Source: Bursaphelenchus xylophilus
Taxonomy: Eukaryota; Nematoda; Chromadorea; Rhabditida; Aphelenchoididae
Assembly (NCBI GenBank): GCA_904066235.2
Contig: CAJFCV020000001.1
Coordinates: forward strand, 11,713,291 to 11,777,290
Reading direction: 5' to 3'
DNA length: 64,000 nt
Below are positions 26,856 to 35,892 of this stretch, piece by piece (the first letter of the stretch is position 1; each line of letters starts with the position of its first letter). The position numbers and the translations under genes are program-made. The notes beneath the pieces are model-generated. The model saw only the letters and a program-made list of their open reading frames with translations, was not told where the DNA came from and did no database searches.

Positions 26856-26995
26856 GAAAATAGATACGATTAAAAGTAGAACGAGTAGTATCTGGACTTA
26901 TAACAAGAAATGAAGGCCTACAATTGGGAAAAAAACAACTTACTTTAATCACCAAAGCAGGCTTTGATGATTGGGTGAAGGGGAGGGAGTGGGAG

Positions 26996-27075
26996 GGGAA
27001 AGGGAAAGGGAAAGGGAAAGGGAAAGGGAAAGGGAAAGGGAAAGGGAAAGGGAAAGGGAAAGGGAAAGGGAAAGG
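26996..27075. repeat. GGGAAA hexamer microsatellite (about 13 units)
   Basis: A continuous run of GGGAAA. The paralogous site near 47120-47140 has only about three units, so the run expanded after duplication. Confidence 0.95.
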
Positions 27076-27205
27076 CGGGTGGTGGGAGTGGTAGAAGAAG
27101 GCGAGTAATGGAAGTGGTGGGAGTGGAAGCGATGAGGCTTCTTCTTTTATTTTTTTGCTTCCTTTTTTCTTTTTTTTATTTTCTTTTTCTTTTTTTTTTA
27201 TTTTT

Positions 27206-28229
27206 TCATTTTTTTTTCTTTTTTAAAGCTATCCGTTGCATGGGGCTTGGAGATCTCTGCAAATTAAAAGAATAAATTCAAGAACCCTCAAAAAGAATTG
27301 ACAATAATCTCAAGCTATCCGTAATTTCCCCCAACTACCAATAAACCACGAAACTTACATTCTGAAGAGAGTGTGATGGGGGAGGAGTGAGGTGGGAGTG
27401 GAATGGAGGAGGGGTGCGGTGCGAGTGGGAGGGAAGGATGAGTGTTGCAAATGGAACGGGGAATGTGGCGTAAATGAAGGTGATGTTTATGTTTCTGAAA
27501 ATATACACCATATAGTTTGAGAAAAAACCAGGCTAAGACCAAGGGTGAAACAACAACTTACATAGCGAAAAATGGGTGGTAAACATTTGGGGTAGGGCAG
27601 TAAAATCTTGGAGCAACATCTGAAAATAAAATAATCAATACATTCTGAAGAGAGTGTGATGGGGGAGGAGTGTGGTGGGAGTGGGAGGGGAGGATGGGTG
27701 TTACGAATGGAACGGGGAATGTGGCGTAGGTGAAGGTGATGTCGACTTTTTTTTTAACTTTAGGTTTCTGAAAATACAGACCTTAGTTTGAGAAAAAACC
27801 AGGCTAAAACCAAGGGTGAAACAACAACTTACATAGTAAAAAATGGGTAGTAAACATTTGGGGTAGGGCAGTAAAATCTTGGAGCAACATCTGAAAATAA
27901 AATAATCAATTGAAGAACCACCAAAAAAACAAGCGACAACAATCCGAACAGTTCCCTAATATCCTCAACTACAAAAAAAACCATCAAAACTTACTTTCCA
28001 TGTTGTTTCTGTCGTTGGTTAGGGTCTCGGCCATGTAGGTGCCGTCCTGGGCCGGAATTGGGACATTGAAAGTAGGGTCGGGAAATGTGTTCCAAAGATT
28101 CACTGATTCGAGAGATGGGTTTCTGAAAAAATAGATCATTAATTTAAGAAAAATCCAGGAAAAATTCAAGAATGAAATAACAACTTACATTGACACAAAT
28201 GGATGGTAAACTATTACGAAATCTAACAT
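27206..28229 (-). CDS. Tandem-family gene A, multi-exon, unknown function
   Basis: Minus-strand exons: 28229-28189 (ATG, MLDFVIVYHPFVS), 28122-27995 (type Z, NPSLESVNLWNTFPDPTFNV then PIPAQDGTYMAETLTND), 27890-27833 (type Y, VAPRFYCPTPNVYYPFFT), 27494-27359 (type X, histidine/proline rich) and 27256-27206 (RSPSPMQRIALKKKKK, stop TGA). Lengths of 41, 128, 58, 136 and 51 nt give phases 2, 1, 2, 0 that join without a stop. Every boundary has GTAAG and CAG. Extra Y and X copies sit at 27562-27619 and 27642-27767. That X copy is 10 nt shorter and frameshifted, and only about 22 nt separate it from the next Y, so I skip both. The product is small, with no signal peptide or domain I recognise. The array suggests exon shuffling by tandem duplication. 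Confidence 0.5.
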
Positions 28230-28358
28230 TACAAGAAAAAAATAAGAGTCACTTTTAAAAAATAATTTTTTTCTATTTTTCTATTTTTTCTTTTTTTTGT
28301 TTCTTTTTTTCGTTTTTTTATTTTTTTCTTATTTTTTCATTTTTTTTTCTTTTTTTTT

Positions 28359-29760
28359 TTATTTTTTTCTTTTTATTTTTTTTTTATTTTTCCATTTTTT
28401 TTTTCTTTTTAAAGGTATCCGCTGCATGGGGCTTGGAGATCTCTGCAAATAAAAAGAATAAATTGAAGAACCCTCAAAAAAGAATTGACAATAATCTCAA
28501 GCCATTTGTGCAGTGAGGGACCGGATCCAATGGCAAAAAACGTCTCATTTTGCATCCCGAAAGGCACCAAAATGTCTCCAAACCCTTAACTTCTCTAAGC
28601 TAAAAAACCCCGCTTTGAAGAGCCTGCCTTGAAGGAAAGGGCGCGCTTTTCAAAGCGGAGTTTTTTAGCTTAGAGAAGGCAATGGTTTGGGGTCACTTTG
28701 GTCCCTTCCGGGATGCAAAAGGAGACGTTTTTTGCCATTGGATCAGGTCCCTCACTATAATTTCCTCAACTACCAATAAACCACGAAACTTACATTCTGA
28801 AGAGAGTGTGATGGGAGAGGATTGTGGTGCGAGTGGAATGGAGGAGGAGTGCGGTGCGAGTGGGAGGGAAGGATGGGTGTTGCAAATGGAACGGGGAATG
28901 TGGCGTAAATGAAGGTGATGTTTAGGTGTCTGAAACTATACACCATATAGTTTGAAACAAAACCAGCCTAAAACCAAGGGTGAAACAACAACTTACATAG
29001 TAAAAAATGGGTGGTAAACATTATGGATACGGCAGTGAAATCTTGGAGCAATATCTGAAAATAAAATAATCAATTGAGGAACAACCAAAAAAACAAGCGA
29101 CAACAATCCGAACAGTTCCCTAATATCCTCAACCAGAGATTGCCACGGTCAAAATTTCGGCTCCGGCTCCCATTAAAAATTTAAAAAGGTCTCCGGCTCC
29201 AAATTTCGGCTACCGATTTTTAAAAAAATACATTTCCAAAAATAGAAGTTATTAGTGCCAGAGATCATACACCCAAGGTTTTTGCAGCCGAGTCGTATGC
29301 AACACACCCTTCCCAGTATTTTTCAAGCAATTTGGTTTAACAAGATCACGAAATTTTTACTTTTCTGAACGCTGAGAAGCCTGGCTTCGACTTTGGGCTC
29401 GGGAGCCGACCCCAAAATTTCCGGCTCCGGCTCTGACTCCCGGCTCGGAGCCGGAGCCAAGAGCCGGCTCCGAAGCCGTGGCAATCTCTGTCCTCAACTA
29501 CAAAAAACCATCAAAACTTACATTCCATGTTGTGTAAATCGTTGGTTAGGGTCTCGGCCATGTAGGTGCCGCCCTGGGCCGGAATTGGGACATTGAAAGT
29601 AGGGTCGGGAAATGTGTTCCAAAGATTCACTGATTCGAGAGATGGGTTTCTGAAAAAATAGATCATTAATTTAAGAAAAATCCAGGATAAATTCAAGAAT
29701 GAAATAACAACTTACATTGATATAAATAGGCGGTAAACTATTAGGCGAGTAAAATTAGAA
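28359..29760 (-). CDS. Tandem-family gene B, multi-exon, start unclear
   Basis: Exons mirror gene A in the same order and phase: an open 5' exon ending at 29716, Z 29649-29522 (128 nt), Y 29054-28997 (58 nt), X 28929-28794 (136 nt) and a terminal exon 28442-28359. The last encodes RSPSPMQRIPL and then a lysine/arginine/asparagine tail before TAA. Lengths of Z, Y and X equal those of gene A exactly, and no stop interrupts the joined frame. The first exon is open for about 22 codons but lacks an ATG, so gene B may be trans-spliced, start in Z, or be 5'-degenerate. A hAT-like element (29134-29490) sits in the Z-Y intron and a foldback element (28511-28757) in the X-terminal intron. Confidence 0.45.
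28511..28757. mobile_element. Shrunken foldback element (247 bp)
   Basis: A relative of 24298-24760 that retains both outer arms but lacks most of the loop. The paralogous gene A intron near 27320 is the empty site (CCGTAATTTCC). The right flank keeps TA; the left flank reads TG, one mutation from TA. Confidence 0.8.
29134..29490. mobile_element. hAT-like non-autonomous element (357 bp)
   Basis: The terminal inverted repeats are CAGAGATTGCCACGG. An 8-bp direct duplication TCCTCAAC flanks it (29126-29133 and 29491-29498). The paralogous intron near 27962 is the empty site. The interior is built of repeated GGCTCCGG motifs. The 8-bp duplication and CAGAG ends are characteristic of the hAT superfamily. 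Confidence 0.85.
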
Positions 29761-29796
29761 GAGAAGAAGAGAGAAGAAGGATACGGGATACTTAAA

Positions 29797-29926
29797 AAAT
29801 TTTTTTTTTCTTTTTTTTATATTTTTTTTCTTTTTTTCCTTTTTTTATTTTTTTTTCTTTTTTTTATATTTTTTTTCTTTTTTTTCCTTTTTTTTTATTT
29901 TTTTTTATTTTTTTTTTTTTTTATTT
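29797..29926. repeat. T-rich low-complexity tract
   Basis: Mostly T runs broken by single A or C bases. It follows the stop codon of gene C on the minus strand. Similar tracts follow the terminal exons of genes A and B. Confidence 0.9.
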
Positions 29927-30184
29927 TACATCCGAAAAGCAGTGAAGAAATCTTGGAGCAATATCTGAAAGTACAGTGATCAATTGAAGAACCACAAAAA
30001 AACAAGTGACAACAATCCGAACAGTTCCCTAATATCCTCAACTACAAAAAAACCATCAAAACTTACATTCCATGTTGTGTAAATCGTTGGTTTGGATTTC
30101 GGCCATGTAGGTGCCGTCCTGGGCCGGGAGTGACGTTGTTAAATTGGTGCAGTTTTCGAAGGATCCATTGCTTTCCGGGGTCAT
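29921..30184 (-). CDS. Tandem-family gene C, two exons, 53 aa
   Basis: The minus-strand ATG at 30184 lies 3 nt after an acceptor (TTTGCAG). Exon 1 (30184-30067, 118 nt) encodes MTPESNGSFENCTNLTTSLP, AQDGTYMAEIQTNDLHNME and one base. Exon 2 (29964-29921) is a type Y relative reading IAPRFLHCFSDVK, stop TAA. The motif AQDGTYMAE links it to the Z exons of genes A and B. The acceptor next to the ATG would suit a trans-spliced start. It is the shortest member; the product is unknown. It could instead be a decayed fragment, since type Y is shortened by a stop at a T-rich tract. Confidence 0.45.
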
Positions 30185-30284
30185 TTTCTGCAAAGATGAA
30201 TCATATAATTTGAGATTAAAGACTACGCTAAAACAAGTATAAACCGATAACTTACATGTTAAAAAATCGTGATAAATTAAATAC

Positions 30285-30938
30285 AAATATTATACAATAG
30301 ATGAGACAAATACAATAGATACAATAGACAATAGAAATTAAATACAAATGCAATAGATAAATACAATAGATAAGGGGTCAAAATTAAATACAATAGATGA
30401 GGGGTCAAAATTAAATATAATACAATAGATGAGGGGGCAAAATTAAATACAGTAGATAAGGGGTCAAAATTAAATACAATAGATGAGGGGTCAAAATTAA
30501 ATACAGTAGATAAGGGGTCAAAATTAAATACAATAGATGAGGGGTCAAAATAAATACAATAGATGAGGGGTCAAAATTAAATATAATACAATAGATGAGG
30601 GGGCAAAATTAAATACAGTAGATAAGGGGTCAAAATTAAATACAATAGATGAGGGGTCAAAATTAAATACAGTAGATAAGGGGTCAAAATTAAATACAAT
30701 AGATGAGGGGTCAAAATAAATACAATAGATGAGGGGTCAAAATTAAATATAATACAATAGATGAGGGGGCAAAATTAAATACAATAGATGAGGGGTCAAA
30801 ATTAAATACAGTAGATAAGGGGTCAAAATTAAATACAATAGATGAGGGGTCAAAATAAATACAATAGATGAGGGGTCAAAATTAAATATAATACAATAGA
30901 TGAGGGGGCAAAATTAAATACAATAGATGAGGGGTCAA
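30285..30938. repeat. Minisatellite, unit about 27 bp, with higher-order period
   Basis: The unit is of the form GGGGTCAAAATTAAATACAA plus TAGATGA. Variants (CAGTAGATAA, TATAATACAATAG) alternate in a larger block of roughly 165-180 bp that recurs near 30392, 30570, 30736 and 30868. Non-coding. Confidence 0.9.
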
Positions 30939-30949
30939 TTAAAAAAGCT

Positions 30950-31090
30950 TTTTTATTTATTTTTTTCATTTTTTACTTTTTTTATTTTTTTCTATTTTTT
31001 TTGGCCTTCTCAATTTTTTTGGCTCTTCTTTTTTGTTATTTTTTTTTGGCCTTTTCAATTTTTTTTTTGGCTCTTCTTTTTTTTTGCCTT
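30950..31090. repeat. T-rich tract with GGCCTTTT/GGCTCTTC interspersed
   Basis: Low-complexity T runs punctuated by GGCC and GGCTCTTC. It lies directly after the stop of the BTB-like gene on the minus strand. The counterpart in the duplicated segment is 48374-48545. Confidence 0.85.
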
Positions 31091-34000
31091 TTAATTATTT
31101 TTTTCTCTGTCATCCTTTCGGTGGTGGGTATCGAGAGAGGATCTCTGAAAAATAAAAAATTAACACGTAAAAACACCAGTGACAGCACTATAAAAATATC
31201 TCTAAACACCTTGACAAAGGTGGTCAGTGCTTCCTAAAGCGTATCTGTCCCGGATAATCATCCGAAAGCCGGCTCACATCAACCACAAACAGAATGCCAA
31301 GATTTTTGGCATTCGGTTTTTTAAGGAGCTCTAATGTTTTAGCTGACTGTGCAGTGGGTAATGCACAAAATAACATGAACCTGCGATTAAAATATTGCCA
31401 AGGCCTCATAATTTTTAAATTAGTAGATCTTGGCGCCTTTGGGCCACCGGGTTCGCGGAAAAACGCCGGAGAAAATCGAATTTTTGCGAACTTTGCGGCC
31501 CAATAACTTGTCTAAAACTATTGAAACATGAAAAGCGATTGCAACGATCTTCAGAATATCGTATTCTAAGATAGCATTCAAAGTTTGAAGCAAATCGGTC
31601 TAATAATAAAAAAGTAGATTCGGTTTTAAATTTTTTACCTTATGGATCATATTACTTTATTCAAGTTTTAATGTCCGACAGCGTTAAATAGTCAAATAAA
31701 TGATCCATATTATCTCATAACAATGGAGAATAATTGCAAAAATTTCAACTCCCATGCCGAGAAAAAAGGTTTACCTTATACATAGTAGCATACCTTATCT
31801 TATGAAAAAATAACAGAAGTTTAAGCCTGATCAAAACTATCTATGTGAATTGAGATTGCTTTCTAAGGCTACGCTCAACTTTTGGAGCTGGTTTCAACCT
31901 TGCTGCGCCGATTTCAAAAATGGTCACTATCACCTAAAGCAACGTTCTCACAACAGCTTCCAAAATGTCGCGGATGCCAGAAATTATGCTCTTACTGACT
32001 TTTTAGATCAAAGTGGACCTAGCTGAGTTAAAATCTACCGATTTTTAAAATATTATTTTATTCACCTAAATATCAGTTTTTTTTTGGAATTTTGAGTGAG
32101 TAAGCTAGTATAGGACATAGGGTTCCTTATTGTTCTCCAAAACTACTCTAATTATGCTCATAGGAAAAAGGTAATTGCTTCGTTACGAAACGATTTAGTA
32201 GCAAAGATATCTAAAATAAGGTTTTCAAATCTACTATTTTTTGGTCAGTCCGGCTCGTTTCTAATTCTTTGTTTGAGCTACCCTTGGGCATCCAACAAAG
32301 TGTTGCAAACAGTTTTCCCGATTTGAAACTTTTTTTTTCTGGTTGATGTGCGTTGTAAGTTTAGGCTTCAAACAGATAGAAGACGACCGATTTTTTCCTA
32401 TGAAACATATATGGTGAGGTTAAGCAGAAGTCCAGCTTCAAATTTATGTATGCAATAAACCCATTCTACACCCATCTTCCATGTGTAATCAGGTTACCTT
32501 TGGAGCAAAAACTTATCTTTCAGCTAAAACAGAATGCCAAGAATTTCCCATTGCTTGAGCGCTCTTGTTCTAGGTTTTCTTGACGTGCAGCTACTATAAC
32601 ATCCCGAAACTAAACCCCGTGATCAAAAAAAACGTAAAACATTGGCTGATGGAACTTACTGCTTCCATTTTTCCTTTCCAATAGCCATAGAACGATTCAA
32701 GCGTCGGATTAGCAGTTGGGCCCACTGGGCCACCTTCGTCCAGGAAAATTCGGCGTACATTTCTCGTGGTGGGTGTTCTAAACGAGATCTTAATAATAAT
32801 GAGGACAAACTTAAAAAAAAATACAATTGACCTTTAAAAAATATCTAATTTCTACGTAAAAAGCCATAAAATCTCTCAGCATAACGTCAAGCACGACCTA
32901 TGTTCTCTATTCAGCCGTATTTTTCTAACAAGGAAAGTACTTCTATGGGGTGTGGAGTTACAGGTCGAGACATATATCAAAAAAATCGCAAAAATTTTCT
33001 GATTCAGAATATATAAACATTAGCTGCCTAATTTTGGTCTGATGACATGTTTTTGTCCTCAGAAGTTTTCTCGCGACACCATGCAAGTGTCTTTTTGACC
33101 GTGTTTTTACAAATAAAAAATTTTGTTTTGTGCTAAAATAAATTCTGCCTTGACAAGCCTTAACATATCAATTGGATTACAACTACACCTTAAAGGTAGT
33201 TCCAATTTAAAAAAATGGGTTCTAGTGTGGCAAAACGAATCGAACCCGTTCCCTTCTGATTTCCAATCTAGCGCTCTAACCACTCGGCCACACCGCTCTC
33301 TTCCGAAGGAAGAGACCGAGCGCGCTTTTGTTTCCGCAGATTTTTTTCCTCGAGACATACATTTATTGATAAAACTCGTTAATAGACCAAAATTAGGCAG
33401 CTAATTTTTATATATTCTGAATCAGAAATTTTTTGCGAATTTTTTGATATATATCTCGACCTGTAACTCCACACCCCATAGAAGTACTTTCCTTGTAAAA
33501 TACGGCCTAAAATAAGCTTACCTCTCGGCCATTTTCCAATTAATCAACGACCATCCAGTGCACAATCGATCAGCCAATTTTCTCATCGTTGGAATCGTCA
33601 GCTCATTGACAATTCCAGACTGTCCCACCAAGGCTTGAGCCACCGTAATGTAATGCCCTTCAGCTCTGACCAAAGTCGTCCGCAACAAATTGTCGAGCCC
33701 ATACTTTGAGGCTAAAGAAAGGTGCTCTCTCATGATATTTGTGGAGATTGGGGGCTGCATGGCAATCGCCTAAACTTCAAACAATTCAATAAACAACAAC
33801 AACAACTTACTGCTTCCATTTTACCCTTCAAGTAGACCAATTCATTGTCGTGGGCGAAGATCAACATTGGCCGGATACAAGCCTCACAAATCGGCTTGTT
33901 GTAATAAACAAAGTCAACGAACTCATTGAGGAAGTGACGAAGATCAATATGGAGGTTGTTTAGGTACTCACGAGTCTCCACGGTGAAGATTGGGTAATAT

Positions 34001-34827
34001 TCTGAAAGTATCAAAGATAAATTATATTACACATGACATAAGATCAATAATTTTAACCGAAAACAACAAAACTGATTCATAAAAGCTCCGAACATGTTGT
34101 TATACAGCCCGCTCCTCCTGCAACAAACCAAAGCTATGCAACGTTGCATTTTTCGTCTAGAGAGGAAGACTTGACCAAGATGAGTCAACTCTTTCCCCAT
34201 CCAAGAAAATTCTCCGTAATTAGGAGAAAAGTTTTGAAATTTCTGACGAGGAAAGTACTTCTACGGGGTGTGGAGTTACAGGTCGAGTCATAGATCAAAA
34301 ACAAACGTAAAATTTTTCTGATTCAGAATATGTAAATGTTAGCTGCCTGATTTTGGACTGTAGGGTGAAAAAATCCTCAGAACTTTTATCGCAGCACCAC
34401 ACAAATGCCGCTTTTTTATATTGGAACTACTAATTAAGGTGTAGTATTAATCAAATTTGATATTTTAAGGCTTGTCAAGATGCCAAGGTTCACTTTAGCT
34501 CAAAACAAAGCTTTTGATTTGGTAAAAACTTTGTCAAAAAGGCATTTGCGTGGTGTTGCGAGAAAACTTCTGAGGATTTTTTCACCTTTACAAACCAAAA
34601 TCGGTAGCTAACTTTTACATATTCTGAATCAGAAAAATTTTGCGATTTTTTTGATATATGACTCGACCTGTAACTCGATAGCCCATTGAAGTACTTTCCT
34701 TGTCAAAAATTTTATATTATCCATGGTAAGACTTACCTCGGGATGGGTTCCGAGGGCTTTGGCCAGCTGAAGAGGTTGTGTTTTCGGGCGTAGGGGCAGG
34801 CCGGGGCAATAATCTCGTCGTAGACAT
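31091..34827 (-). CDS. BTB-like protein, five exons, 233 aa
   Basis: Minus-strand exons: 34905-34737 (ATG at 34827), 34001-33811, 33769-33522, 32777-32660 and 31144-31091 (stop TAA). Phases 1, 0, 2, 0 all agree and no stop intervenes. Residues 1-30 are a Pro/Ser/Thr linker (MSTTRLLPRPAPTP). From residue 31 YYPIF, FVDFVYYNKPI and LIFAHDNELVYLKGKMEA match the C-terminal half of a BTB/POZ fold; HLSLASKYGLDNLLR resembles the start of a BACK helix. The exon 4 motif TPTTRN recurs in the plus-strand pseudogene (41760-41862) at the same phase. The N-terminal BTB half is absent, so classic dimerisation or cullin-adaptor function is doubtful. BTB identity is by eye only. Intron 4 (1.5 kb) is enlarged by a CAC element; introns 1 and 3 hold foldback elements. 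Confidence 0.6.
31275..32587. mobile_element. CAC-ended element, copy 2 (about 1.3 kb)
   Basis: The right end is TTTCTTGACGTG; the left end CACATCAACCACAAA is a decayed version of the inverse. The duplicated segment at 48899-48932 shows the uninserted sequence (AAAGCCGGCTCA then TAACATCCCGAAAC). The target duplication is unclear here because the flanks have mutated (CGGCT against CAGCT). The interior is AT-rich with no transposase frame. Confidence 0.75.
32929..33495. mobile_element. Foldback family F element in intron 3, carrying a tRNA-like insert
   Basis: Inverted arms start ACAAGGAAAGTACTTCT and end in the inverse. Each arm includes GGAGTTACAGGTCGAG and CTGATTCAGAATAT. Unlike copies at 34245 and 49793, the centre holds about 150 bp with a tRNA-like sequence. 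Confidence 0.75.
33225..33293 (-). tRNA. tRNA-like sequence, possibly Ser(GGA) or a pseudogene
   Basis: The minus strand holds a 7-bp perfect acceptor-like pairing GTGTGGC/GCCACAC, an A-box match TGGCCGAGTG and a near B-box GGTTCGATTC followed by G instead of C. The apparent anticodon loop is TTGGAAA (GGA). The anticodon stem has mismatches and no long variable arm is visible, so function is doubtful. A 6-bp hairpin with loop CTTCG lies just upstream. It could be a tRNA-derived SINE head. Confidence 0.45.
34245..34702. mobile_element. Foldback family F element in intron 1 of the BTB-like gene
   Basis: Inverted arms of about 170 bp with the same ends as 32929-33495. The same insertion is present at the same intron position in the duplicated segment (49793-50250), so it predates the duplication. 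Confidence 0.85.
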
Positions 34828-34981
34828 CCGCTAGGAACAACTGACTGGGAACATTTTTGAATCTTAGGTACAAATATAAATCGCTGGGCTTGTTCGGGGG
34901 GCTGGCTGAAAATAAAATGATCAATAAAATTATTTTACTTTAGACTAAAGTAAAGCAGTTCCCAAAACAAAAAAATCTTAC

Positions 34982-35197
34982 CTCATTTGGTCCTGCCGAG
35001 CACCCGTTGTTTTCCACAAGGCCCTCCGGATCAAGTGGAGGGCCAGGGTGCTCCGGTCGACCAAAACGTCCACGCCAGTGACCGGGAACAAAAGGTGAGC
35101 ACCCATTTTTATCTTCCAACGGCCCCCCGGGCTCATTCGGGGGGCTAGGGTGCTCCACCTTAGTTTCTTGTTCCTTCATGGACTTGTTTGGCATTGG
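34982..35197 (-). CDS. Proline-rich repeat exon R1
   Basis: The exon is 216 nt (72 codons, phase 0 to 0) between TTTTCAG and GTAAGA. It reads PMPNKSMKEQETKVEHPSPP, continues through NEPGG and GCSPFVPGHW, and repeats the core as EHPGPPLDPEGLVENNGCS. Each half-repeat DNA contains a GC-rich hairpin (GGCCCTCC/GGAGGGCC and GCCCCCCG/CGGGGGGC). A second exon, R2, follows at 35267-35483; copies occur at 53283-53770. Joining R1 in frame to the next exon gives an early stop, so the parent transcript is unclear and the unit could be non-coding. Confidence 0.4.
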
Positions 35198-35266
35198 CTG
35201 AAAATAAAATTATATTACTTTAGATTAAATCAAGGTCAAGCAGTTCCCAAAACAAAAAAATCTTAC

Positions 35267-35483
35267 CTCATTTGGTCCTGCCGAGCACCTGTTATTTTCC
35301 ACAAGGCCCTCCGGATCAAGTGGAGGGCCAGGGTGCTCCGGTCGACCAAAACGTTCACGCCAGTGACCGGGAACAAAAGGTGAGCACCCATTTTCGATTT
35401 TCCAACGGCCCCCCGGGCTCATTCGGGGGGCCAGGGTGCTCCACCTTAGTGTCCTGTTCCTTCATGGACTTCTTTGGCACTGG
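35267..35483 (-). pseudogene. Proline-rich repeat exon R2, frameshifted
   Basis: A close copy of R1 with both splice sites, but 217 nt long. One extra base near ENRKW shifts the frame and gives a stop. It may be a dead exon or a terminal exon ending SRSLA. Confidence 0.45.
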
Positions 35484-35695
35484 CTGAAAATAAAAGGATC
35501 AGTAAAATTATATTATTTTTTAGACTAAACCCAACCAAAATCATTATTTGGTGGGTGACTGCGAAAAACTTACATTTACCGCGAATGCTACGATTTTCTT
35601 CTACAATATGCCCCCAAAATCCAACAGTGTATAACAAAACGCAATTGTTGTTATATCGGGCGCAGCTCGCAAAAACAGTTTTGCAAAAAACTTAC

Positions 35696-35792
35696 ATTTT
35701 TCTTGTTCCAGCCGGTCGAACTAAGGTTTGAGTGCATTTGAACGACACAGGATCTCGTGGTTGCTTGTCGTAAGTTTTAATTGGGCAAATTG
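35696..35792 (-). other. Candidate exon downstream of the coiled-coil gene
   Basis: Bounded by CTTTTAG and GTAAGTTTTTTGC on the minus strand, and separated by a 43-bp intron from the exon ending at 35836. One frame reads ICPIKTYDKQPRDPVSFKCT, but spliced frames from upstream hit stops. The counterpart at 54080-54190 keeps the splice sites while its open frame differs. Possibly 3'-UTR or a decayed exon. Confidence 0.35.
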
Positions 35793-35892
35793 CTAAAAGA
35801 TTAGAATTATTGGGGGGACGCTGCGAAAAACTTACGTTATTAGGCATCGTTATTAGGCATGAATGACTGCGCCGAGTTGGGTTTTTGACCAC

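Larger units (their letters stand above)
21173..27260. repeat. Composite block P of dispersed repeats and gene fragments
   Basis: This block begins at the satellite edge. Its pieces, in order, are an acidic ORF, inverted-repeat elements, a 150-bp minus-strand exon, a small ORF near 23.7 kb, an exon near 25.9 kb and an exon near 26.8 kb. The pieces recur in the same order, with losses, at 43990-47410 (Q) and 59930-63575 (R). The block is therefore an old segmental duplication that later insertions have broken up. Confidence 0.65.

Noticed and set aside
26743..26955. 70-aa frame conserved with 46868-47080
   Set aside because: Conservation follows from the recent duplication. The 31-codon frame ending at a splice donor uses the better start. 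Neither frame is proven.
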